From Desulfobacterales bacterium (GTDB taxonomy: Bacteria > Desulfobacterota > DSM-4660 > Desulfatiglandales > Desulfatiglandaceae): 12,315 nt of DNA. The notes below the pieces were generated by a model, which was not told where the DNA came from, made no database searches, and worked only from the letters and a program-made list of their open reading frames with translations. Shown piece by piece: positions 6,102-12,315 of this stretch; the first letter of the stretch is position 1; each line of letters opens with the position of its first letter. Where the stretch lies: NCBI GenBank assembly GCA_022013615.1, contig JAKLQB010000379.1:1-12315 (forward strand), given 5' to 3'. A program made the translations under genes and the position numbers.

Positions 6102-6155
6102 CCCGCTAAAAGTGGGCGTGAAAGCGGGATTCAAGCTTGCCTGCCTCAGGCAGGG
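6102..6155. repeat. Two small hairpins after the lipid cluster
   Basis: TCCCGCT and AGCGGGA form a 7-bp stem with a loop of about 15 nt near 6101-6131. CCTGCC-TCA-GGCAGG forms a tight 6-bp hairpin at about 6141-6155. Both fall inside the 3' end of the transglycosylase relic. Neither is followed by a T run, so calling either an intrinsic terminator is not justified, though they could slow transcription leaving the lipid cluster. Confidence 0.35.
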
Positions 6156-6345
6156 TTACCTGTTTCCTATAATGCTGATGATACTCAAACGCTTTCTTCA
6201 CATAGTGCTGTGTGGCCTTAAAGGGGGGAATGCCTTTATACTCCCTGACCCTTCTGCTCCCAGCATTATAGGCTGCAAGGGCCAGCTTGACATCTCCATT
6301 AAAGAAACCCATTTTGATCCGTCCAATTTGACCCACTCTTGCTTA
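6106..6345 (-). pseudogene. Lytic transglycosylase (SLT domain) C-terminal remnant
   Basis: The minus-strand frame between stops at 6343-6345 and 6106-6108 contains [20 protein letters not shown] followed by [18 protein letters not shown]. This is the hallmark last third of a peptidoglycan lytic transglycosylase SLT domain. The catalytic Glu segment (ES...GAxGLMQ) and any signal peptide are absent. No matching sequence is found just upstream on that strand, where the sequence turns AT-rich. It is therefore a 5'-deleted relic rather than a small enzyme; a GTG at 6334-6336 is the only candidate start. It lies between the YhhN gene and the kinase promoter region, on the opposite strand to both. 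It marks a past rearrangement at this spot. Confidence 0.8.
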
Positions 6346-6392
6346 AACCTGTTAATTTATCTTTAGATTTCCATAAATAATCAATGCCTTAA

Positions 6393-6406
6393 AGACTCTT
6401 GAGTCT
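6393..6406. repeat. Perfect inverted repeat AGACTC-TT-GAGTCT, operator-like
   Basis: A 6-bp perfect inverted repeat with a 2-nt spacer, 13 nt upstream of the candidate sigma-54 -24 box. Its size suits a dimeric regulator. It is closer to the promoter than most sigma-54 activator sites, so it could be a repressor or accessory site. Only one copy is seen. Confidence 0.35.
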
Positions 6407-6418
6407 AACTCCAAAAGG

Positions 6419-6434
6419 TGGCATCTGTTTTGCA
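6419..6434 (+). promoter_or_regulatory. Candidate sigma-54 (RpoN) promoter for the kinase operon
   Basis: TGGCATCTGTTTTGCA matches the -24/-12 consensus TGGCAC-N5-TTGCA. It has the invariant GG and GC in place and exactly 10 nt between them; only the final C of the -24 box differs. The predicted transcript would start near 6445, giving a leader of about 88 nt before the kinase ATG at 6533. A sigma-54 promoter would require an enhancer-binding activator, which is not in this window. A weak sigma-70 reading (TTGCAT, 15 nt, TAAAAA) overlaps it. Confidence 0.5.
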
Positions 6435-6459
6435 TTTTATTTCTCATGAATAAAAATCC

Positions 6460-6490
6460 GGGCCCAGAGGATATGGCTTTGATCTGGCCC
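6460..6490 (+). promoter_or_regulatory. Leader stem-loop upstream of the kinase gene
   Basis: GGGCCCAGA (6460-6468) pairs with TCTGGCCC (6483-6490) with one bulged C, leaving a 14-nt loop. It falls inside the predicted 5' leader of the kinase transcript, about 40 nt before the start codon. It could modulate translation or mRNA stability. No T run follows directly, so it is not an intrinsic terminator. Confidence 0.35.
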
Positions 6491-6532
6491 TGAGGACCGG
6501 GTTTTCCATGTTGGGATAAAATGGTGTAACAC

Positions 6533-7435
6533 ATGACCGCCATTAAAGAGTTGAATTTTGATCACCTTATTGGTCAGGAGGTCGGCACATCCACCCTCTT
6601 AAAGGAGCTTGCCCGCGGTGGGATGGCGGCCATATTTATCGCCTACCAAAGAACATTAAAACGTCAAATTGCAGTCAAAATCCTGCCCAAATCGCTCCTT
6701 ACCCCCCTGGCCGCCGAACTCTTCCAGCAGGAGGCAGAATCAGCCGCTATCCTGTCACATCCCAATATCGTTACAATTTATGAGGTCGGAGAGGTCGAGG
6801 GTTTCTTGTTTATTACAATGCAGTTAGTGAATGGGCGATCTCTTTTCGATTACATCACAATGGCGCGAAAGCATGTGCTGCCGTCCAAGCGAATATTACC
6901 CCTGAAGGCGACCATTAAAATCATTACAGACGTCCTCGATGCCCTGGATTATGCCCATAGTCAGGACATTATTCACAGAGACATTAAACCGGCCAATATA
7001 CTTATAGAGGCCCATACAAAACGCCCCATTGTCTCGGACTTTGGACTTGCCACAACTACCCGTGGACCTGAGCAGGACTCTTCGGTAATTACAGGAACTC
7101 CGACTTACATGTCCCCTGAACAGATATTGAACGACCCTGCGGACGGCCGGACCGATATTTACGCAACCGGCGTTATGCTGTTTGAGATGCTTGTATCCAG
7201 GCTGCCGCTACCAAAATACAGTACGGCAATGGAACTGCTTAAAATGAGATTGAAACTAAAAGAGCGGCTATTTCAAAAAAAGCCTTCAGAAATTAATCCT
7301 ATGCTTACTCGGGAAATGGACGATATTGTCTTTAAAGCGATAGCTCATGACCCGGAAAACCGCTATGCTACCTGCCGGGAGTTTCTCGAAGCCATCGAGG
7401 TTTACCGGGATCATCACATAAAAACACAGCATTAA
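6533..7435 (+). CDS. Hanks-type serine/threonine protein kinase, cytoplasmic
   Basis: A 300-residue protein that is nearly all kinase domain. The glycine-rich loop is LARGGMAAIF (26-35), with Ala for the last Gly. The ATP-binding Lys is Lys49 in IAVKIL, and the helix-C Glu is probably Glu67. The catalytic loop is HRDIKPANIL (148-157, Asp150), the Mg-binding motif DFG is 169-171, and the activation/P+1 loop is GTPTYMSPEQ (188-197). The F-helix Asp is in DIYATGV. All catalytic residues are present, so it should be active. There is no transmembrane segment or PASTA/sensor domain, so its input must come from a partner. The next gene begins 9 nt after the stop, with its ribosome binding site overlapping this stop codon, which points to coupled expression. 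The partner or substrate is plausibly that neighbour. Confidence 0.93.
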   Translation: MTAIKELNFDHLIGQEVGTSTLLKELARGGMAAIFIAYQRTLKRQIAVKILPKSLLTPLAAELFQQEAESAAILSHPNIVTIYEVGEVEGFLFITMQLVNGRSLFDYITMARKHVLPSKRILPLKATIKIITDVLDALDYAHSQDIIHRDIKPANILIEAHTKRPIVSDFGLATTTRGPEQDSSVITGTPTYMSPEQILNDPADGRTDIYATGVMLFEMLVSRLPLPKYSTAMELLKMRLKLKERLFQKKPSEINPMLTREMDDIVFKAIAHDPENRYATCREFLEAIEVYRDHHIKTQH

Positions 7436-7440
7436 GAGGA
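7434..7440 (+). promoter_or_regulatory. Ribosome binding site overlapping the kinase stop codon
   Basis: AAGAGGA begins within the TAA of the kinase gene and lies 4 nt before the ATG at 7445. It supports that start and suggests translational coupling of the kinase with the large downstream protein. Confidence 0.75.
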
Positions 7441-7444
7441 AAAA

Positions 7445-9643
7445 ATGCCGGAGTCCAAAGTCACCAAGCAAGAATTTGCCAGATTCGGCCGCATTCTTTC
7501 ATTGCTGTTTAACCGCGCCACCATGTATCAAATGGACCATCCTTACGTCAAGCAGTCTATTGATGAATTCCATCCGTTTGTTGAAAAGCTGCTCACATCT
7601 ATATCCCCATTAGTCTTCGCGATGAATCGTGAGCAATTTTTTATTGATGAAGAACCGTTAGATCCTCGCATCACTATTACCAGGATGGTAGCACACTTCA
7701 AGAAAGCTGAAATTCAATCCATTTCATTCTATGAGGGGATGACCAAAAACGAGCTAAAAACCTTTTTAGGAGCATTCGTATCTCTGGACAAATATCCCAA
7801 TGCCGAATCCATGAAAGGGGCCCTGGCTGAAAAAGGTATCACCAATTTGAAGATCAACCATGTCTTTTACAAAAAAGTTACTGAGGATGATGAAGTGGTT
7901 TCACGCGATGTCCTCAAAAACATAACCCCTGAAATGATGGATGAGGACGAGCTCAAATCCAAAAAACTGTTCATTGATATGGTCCTTGAAAGCGTCCTGG
8001 CAGAAGAATTTCAAAAGAATCTTAACATCAATAACCTTTTAACAAATCCTGCTGGACTGTCGATGAATATGATTGAAGCCGACATCAACAGTGTTCAAAA
8101 GAGTGACGCTGAGGATCGACGACCAGGACCGGTCCTATTGCATCAGCTTCAAGTAATAGGCGAGGAGGTTGAAAAAGGTCTCTCTGGTGGCGGGGATGCA
8201 AATGTGTCTGAGCTTGCTGCGGCAGTCTTTGACATGAAAAAGAAGCTCATAGAGGGAATGGACGCCCAAAAGGACCTGGACATAACCTTTTCCAATAAAG
8301 AGGAGATCCTTGATCAGGCCAATGAAATCACAGACAACGTCCTGATACGGCTTGTAAAAGATGAATACAAGGCTGGGAAAATTACGACCTCACGCTTGGC
8401 ACAGATTCTGCGCAGGTTGATCCCTGATGCCGAGGAACTAAAGAGGGTACTTCCCAAGATCAAAGCGGCCCTGCTGGAGGAAGGCATGCCCTTGCCCGGG
8501 TATTTGAATCTGGTGGAAGAGCTTGGCAAGGAACTTCAAAGTGACGAGCTTGCCAAGATTCTTCAGGAAAGTTCCGAGGAAATAGGAATAGACGGCAAAG
8601 AGTTGATACAAGAGGTTAAAGAAAACCCTGTGGAAGCAGCAGAGCTGATCTACCTGGCGGCTGAAATTCGAAAAGGAACCGGGGATGAAAAGGTGCTGAC
8701 CGACCTCTTGGTGGATTATGTGGAGCGCATGGGATCGAAATTGGGCCAGGATATTACCGCAGAAAATGGCGCGGAAGGTGAACAACACCTGCGTCAGGTC
8801 ATTACCGGACTTGAAACCAATATTGTAAGCCGCCTGAGGGATATGAATGTTGTTAAAGACGATGTCATGGAGGGCCTGGAAGACAGACTCAACAAACGCA
8901 TGGATGCTGTCTTTGACAAACTCAGAGATGATTGGATTCAATCTAAATCTATGACCCCTGAAGAAAACAGGTCAAAGAATTTGAGCGTGCTGCAAATCCT
9001 GGAACAGAGTGTGGGCGAGAACGAAGAACTTGGCGAGATCCTGACAATAGTACGCTCCAAGGTCCAGTCAGAAGAAATTGACGAAAATGATTTCAAAGAG
9101 ATCTATTCCGAGATAAACAAACAAAAGCAAATAAAGCGGGAGCAGGAAGCAAAGAAAAAGATGCCGCCAGGGGTTTTGAAATCTCAGGCCATCATATTTG
9201 TCATAAAAAAAGAAATATCGAGGGCATCCCGTTATGACTTGCCATTCTCCGCTCTATCTTTTTCCGTAGTAAAGGCCAAACCGAAAACGGGGGGCCCAGC
9301 CGATGCCATCACACAACAGGCCGTGATGGATGCCGTTTTACATAGACTTGCCGATATCCTCAGGGAGGCGGATATCATCGGTCAGTTGGGAAAAAACAAA
9401 ATGGTTGGCCTTCTACCCATGACAATGCAAAGCGATGCAAAACTGGCGCTTCGCCGGACTATGAGATTACTGCATGGTGATCCGATTGAAGTAGACGGAA
9501 TTCCGTTAGCCGTTAAAATCGCAGGTGTGTCAACCACCTTTGACCCTGAACGGATGACCGACGGAAGTGCATTTATGCAGGCCATGTCGAACGAACTTAC
9601 GGAGATGGTTGTAAGGGTCAAGAATATCCAGGAACTCTTCTAA
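7445..9643 (+). CDS. Large helical protein with degenerate GGDEF-like C-terminal domain
   Basis: A 732-residue soluble protein. Residues 1-150 (LLFNRATMYQMDHPYVK, later QFFIDEEPLDPR and FYEGMTKNELKTFLGAF) form a domain I associate with Desulfobacterota signalling proteins but cannot name. Residues about 150-280 are acidic linker. Residues 280-575 are almost entirely charged helices resembling HEAT or coiled-coil scaffolds. The C-terminus (about 580-732) has the GGDEF-domain layout: FVIKKEISRASRYDLPFSAL, then LADILREADIIGQLGKNKMVGLLPMT. The catalytic GG(D/E)EF loop is absent, the matching position reading LGKNKM. It should therefore not make cyclic di-GMP; it may bind a nucleotide or act as a dimerising module. 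Tight linkage to the kinase suggests a substrate or scaffold role, which is inference. Confidence 0.8.
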   Translation: MPESKVTKQEFARFGRILSLLFNRATMYQMDHPYVKQSIDEFHPFVEKLLTSISPLVFAMNREQFFIDEEPLDPRITITRMVAHFKKAEIQSISFYEGMTKNELKTFLGAFVSLDKYPNAESMKGALAEKGITNLKINHVFYKKVTEDDEVVSRDVLKNITPEMMDEDELKSKKLFIDMVLESVLAEEFQKNLNINNLLTNPAGLSMNMIEADINSVQKSDAEDRRPGPVLLHQLQVIGEEVEKGLSGGGDANVSELAAAVFDMKKKLIEGMDAQKDLDITFSNKEEILDQANEITDNVLIRLVKDEYKAGKITTSRLAQILRRLIPDAEELKRVLPKIKAALLEEGMPLPGYLNLVEELGKELQSDELAKILQESSEEIGIDGKELIQEVKENPVEAAELIYLAAEIRKGTGDEKVLTDLLVDYVERMGSKLGQDITAENGAEGEQHLRQVITGLETNIVSRLRDMNVVKDDVMEGLEDRLNKRMDAVFDKLRDDWIQSKSMTPEENRSKNLSVLQILEQSVGENEELGEILTIVRSKVQSEEIDENDFKEIYSEINKQKQIKREQEAKKKMPPGVLKSQAIIFVIKKEISRASRYDLPFSALSFSVVKAKPKTGGPADAITQQAVMDAVLHRLADILREADIIGQLGKNKMVGLLPMTMQSDAKLALRRTMRLLHGDPIEVDGIPLAVKIAGVSTTFDPERMTDGSAFMQAMSNELTEMVVRVKNIQELF

Positions 9644-9693
9644 TCAACCATTTTGACGTCTCAGAGGCAAACGATTTGCATGTCTTCCATAAA
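9644..9693. other. Convergent intergenic gap without clear terminator
   Basis: Fifty nt separate the stop codons of the GGDEF-like gene and mfd. The only structure is a short GCAAA-CGA-TTTGC hairpin (9667-9679) with a 5-bp AT-rich stem, too weak to call a terminator. Transcripts from the two strands may overlap at their 3' ends. Confidence 0.4.
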
Positions 9694-12315
9694 TCAGGAA
9701 AGGCTAAGCTCTTTAATTGCATTTTCTATCTTAAAAAGATCCTCTGCAGGAGAAAGAGTGCCAACACGGACTCTCAACTTGTTTGGAGACAAAAAACGAA
9801 ACCTCTGAGGTTCATTATTCACCAGCTCCACCAGCCTTTTGGGTTCCCACTTACGATCCGGCGAAATGGTTACTGCAAGCCAATCACTTCCCACATCCAG
9901 CCTACTGATGCCGGCATTTTTTAAAAGCAGCCGCAAAGACATTAAAGAAAGAAGATTACGCACCTCCTGTGGCGGAGGGCCGAAACGATCACGAATTTCT
10001 TCGGACATGGTTTCCAGTTCAGTTTTTTGGCTAAGATTTGACAACCTGCGATATAAATTGAGCCTCACGTCTGTGTCCATCACATAATCTCCCGGCAAGT
10101 AAGCGGGCATATCCACATTGATTTCCGGGTTAATATCTTCCTGCCATTCATCGCCTTTGAGTTCAGCCGTGGCGCGCTCAATTAATTTTAAGTAGAGTTC
10201 ATAACCGACTGCTGAGATATGCCCTGCCTGCGCAAAACCCAGGATATTGCCGCCGCCCCTGATCTTCAGGTCATGCATGGCAAGGTGAAGCCCCGCACCT
10301 AAGTGGGAAAAGTCCATAAGGGCCTTCAGCCGTTTTTCTGCATCTCTCGTCAGGACAGAACCCCCTGAGATTAGTAAATAGGCATAGGCCTTTTCTTTGG
10401 ATCTTCCGACTCTGCCCCTTAATTGATATATCTGGGCCAGGCCGAGGCGGTCAACCTCATTGATGATAATGGTATTGGCCGATGGAATATCAAGGCCTGA
10501 TTCTATGATGGTCGTGCACACCAGCACATCTATCTCCTTATTGAGAAAGCGCATCATGGTGCTTTCCAGTGCTCTTGCCGTCATCTGGCCATGGCCAATG
10601 GCAACGCGGGCTTCAGGAACAAGCTTACTTAACCGGTCTGCCATGTAATCAATGGTCTGCACTTTATTGTGAACAAAAAAAATCTGCCCCTTTCTTTCCA
10701 ATTCAAAGCGCAAGCTACGGGCAATGAGTGCTTCATCATATGGGGAAAGATATGTCTCTATGGCAAGCCTGTCTTCAGGAGGCGTTTCAATAATGCTCAG
10801 GTCTCGAACACCCATCATGGACATCTGGAAAGTCCTCGGGATAGGAGTTGCAGTTAAGGCCAATACATCCACCATGGCCCGATACTTTTTCAACGCCTCT
10901 TTTTGCTTCACACCAAATCGATGCTCTTCGTCAATGATAAGGAGCCCCAGGGACCTGAATTTCACATCTTTTTGAAATATCCGGTGGGTTCCAATCAAAA
11001 TGTCAATCGCTCCGATTCCCAGATTTTTCAAGATCTCGGACTGCTGCGCCCTGGTCTTGAACCTACTAAGGATTCCAACACGGATTGAGTACGGATCCAT
11101 CCTTTGCTTGAACGTCTCGTAATGCTGCTCGGCCAGGACCGTGGTCGGGACAAGAACTGCGACCTGCTTTGCATCCGATACTGCTTTGAATGCAGCCCGT
11201 ATAGCTATCTCGGTTTTTCCAAACCCAACATCCCCGCATATCAGACGATCCATGGGCTGCTCAGTCGCCATATCCTCCAGGACATCTTCAATGGCCTTTA
11301 TCTGATCGTTTGTTTCCTCATGCTCAAAGGTAGCTTCGAATTCGCGGTAATGATGGTCCGGCAAAGAAAAGGCGTACCCTTTTCTGTATTTTCTTAAGGC
11401 GTACAGCTCTATGAGCTGTTTTGCGATCCTTTTGACGGATTTCTTTGCCTTTTGTTTGGCAATACCCCAGGAACGGCCCCCCAGAAGGTCCAGTTTTGGA
11501 TTTGTTTGATCTGCGCCAGCATATTTTTGCAGTATATTTATGCGATCAGCCGGGATGTAAAGCCTGTCATTGTGGGCATATTCGATCAGCACGTAATCGT
11601 TGACTTTATGCTCAATCTCCATGTTTGAAAGACCGCCGTATCGACCTATGCCGTGTTCCTCATGAACAACATAATCCCCGGCCTTGAGCTGGCTAAAACT
11701 TGACCAGTTCAATGCATCTTCGCGTGCTTTTCGTTTGCGTATGGACCGGACCTTCTTTGACCCAAAGATTTCATCTTCGCTGACCACATAAAGGCCCATG
11801 TCCGGCCAGGTGAAACCCTTTGAAAGTCGACCCAGGCAGATGCTTAGCCCGGCCCCATCCGGTATCTCAGCCCAATTTTGTGCCACATGCTCCACTGGCA
11901 CGTCATAGTTTCCCAGAATTTCTTTTAAGCGATTTGCCTGTTGTTCTGTTCGGCTCACAAGGACAACCCTGCTGTGGGATTCGAGCCATTTGGATATTTT
12001 TTGGGCCAGGGGTGCCATGGAAACCCTGCCTCTACCTGCAAGCCTAACTTCCAGATCGTCATCAAGCAGGAATTGTCCTTTAACGTGGATTGCCTGCCGC
12101 TGGGCTACGCTTTCACCTATATCCAGTTCACTGAATTCAACTCGCTGACGATTTTCATAATGTTGAACTATTTCCTGGAAGGGGACCAGAATGTCTTCAA
12201 TTTCGGGAAAAGGGGCTCCTTTCTGGGCTGCTTCTTTGCGAAATTTCTCCACATCTCCCTGAAACCGCTTTTTCATCTTTTCCCATATGCTTTCCCCCCT
12301 GTGTGAATCAAAAAG
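9694..12315 (-). CDS. mfd: Transcription-repair coupling factor Mfd (N-terminus outside window)
   Basis: The minus-strand frame is open to the window's right edge (it reads LFDSHRGESIWEK before the internal Met at 12276). The 873 visible residues are therefore the last three quarters of a protein usually about 1150 long. Counting from that Met, the end of the UvrB-like module is 1-180 and the RNA-polymerase interaction domain about 195-290 (KAGDYVVHEEHGIGRY). The RecG-like translocase carries Walker A GDVGFGKTE (348-356), DEEHRFG (449-455), TATPIPRT and RGRVGRS (620-626). The C-terminal TRCF domain runs about 700-850. Mfd releases stalled RNA polymerase with ATP and recruits UvrA to the lesion. 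It converges with the preceding gene with only 50 nt between stops. The promoter is not in view. Confidence 0.97.
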   Translation of the reverse strand, partial: LFDSHRGESIWEKMKKRFQGDVEKFRKEAAQKGAPFPEIEDILVPFQEIVQHYENRQRVEFSELDIGESVAQRQAIHVKGQFLLDDDLEVRLAGRGRVSMAPLAQKISKWLESHSRVVLVSRTEQQANRLKEILGNYDVPVEHVAQNWAEIPDGAGLSICLGRLSKGFTWPDMGLYVVSEDEIFGSKKVRSIRKRKAREDALNWSSFSQLKAGDYVVHEEHGIGRYGGLSNMEIEHKVNDYVLIEYAHNDRLYIPADRINILQKYAGADQTNPKLDLLGGRSWGIAKQKAKKSVKRIAKQLIELYALRKYRKGYAFSLPDHHYREFEATFEHEETNDQIKAIEDVLEDMATEQPMDRLICGDVGFGKTEIAIRAAFKAVSDAKQVAVLVPTTVLAEQHYETFKQRMDPYSIRVGILSRFKTRAQQSEILKNLGIGAIDILIGTHRIFQKDVKFRSLGLLIIDEEHRFGVKQKEALKKYRAMVDVLALTATPIPRTFQMSMMGVRDLSIIETPPEDRLAIETYLSPYDEALIARSLRFELERKGQIFFVHNKVQTIDYMADRLSKLVPEARVAIGHGQMTARALESTMMRFLNKEIDVLVCTTIIESGLDIPSANTIIINEVDRLGLAQIYQLRGRVGRSKEKAYAYLLISGGSVLTRDAEKRLKALMDFSHLGAGLHLAMHDLKIRGGGNILGFAQAGHISAVGYELYLKLIERATAELKGDEWQEDINPEINVDMPAYLPGDYVMDTDVRLNLYRRLSNLSQKTELETMSEEIRDRFGPPPQEVRNLLSLMSLRLLLKNAGISRLDVGSDWLAVTISPDRKWEPKRLVELVNNEPQRFRFLSPNKLRVRVGTLSPAEDLFKIENAIKELSLS

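Noticed and set aside
9175..9640. Active diguanylate cyclase
   Set aside because: The domain layout is GGDEF-like, but the catalytic GG(D/E)EF loop is absent (LGKNKM at that position).
12274..12276. Met at 12276 as the start of mfd
   Set aside because: The frame stays open to the window edge with plausible sequence, and Mfd normally has about 280 more residues upstream, so this is an internal Met.

Overview
The window looks like chromosomal DNA of a Gram-negative anaerobe, most likely of the Desulfobacterota (former Deltaproteobacteria). The grounds are the style of the response regulator, the Hanks-type kinase paired with a large helical protein, the acyl-CoA ligase/hydrolase/YhhN cluster, and moderate GC with rather AT-rich intergenic DNA. 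This placement is inference; there is no rRNA or other decisive marker.

Region 1 (1 to about 2440) appears to be a decayed integron cassette array without its integrase. Short promoterless ORFs, all on the + strand, are each followed by an imperfect inverted repeat of about 50-130 nt with bulged bases. In four of five cases the repeat ends in a GTTA-type box (GTTAACG, GTTATAT, GTTACAT, GTTAGCA). The cargo is: the 3' end of an unknown gene (3-125), a small Cys protein (293-505), a two-CxxC protein (728-1219), a frameshifted ORF (1374-1714), a four-CxxC zinc-ribbon ORF with a frameshift at a G8 tract (1836-2076), and a Cdd1-family helix-hairpin-helix protein (2146-2442). No intI is visible, so this is either the distal end of an integron whose intI lies to the left or a cluster of attC sites lacking an integrase (CALIN).

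Region 2 (2438-2869) is a response-regulator receiver gene whose 5' end, including the acidic Asp pair, is missing exactly where the Cdd1 ORF ends. This looks like the array/chromosome junction.

Region 3 (2915-6075) is a co-directional lipid-metabolism cluster: an acyl-CoA synthetase, an alpha/beta hydrolase and a YhhN-family (lysoplasmalogenase-like) membrane protein. A lytic transglycosylase remnant on the - strand follows (6106-6345).

Region 4 (6346-9643) is a two-gene signalling unit. A candidate sigma-54 promoter (6419-6434) precedes a cytoplasmic Ser/Thr kinase. A 732-residue protein with a Desulfobacterota-type N-terminal domain, a long helical middle and a degenerate GGDEF-like C-terminus follows 9 nt later.

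Region 5 (9694-12315, - strand) is the transcription-repair coupling factor Mfd. It is convergent with region 4, and its N-terminus lies beyond the right edge of the window.
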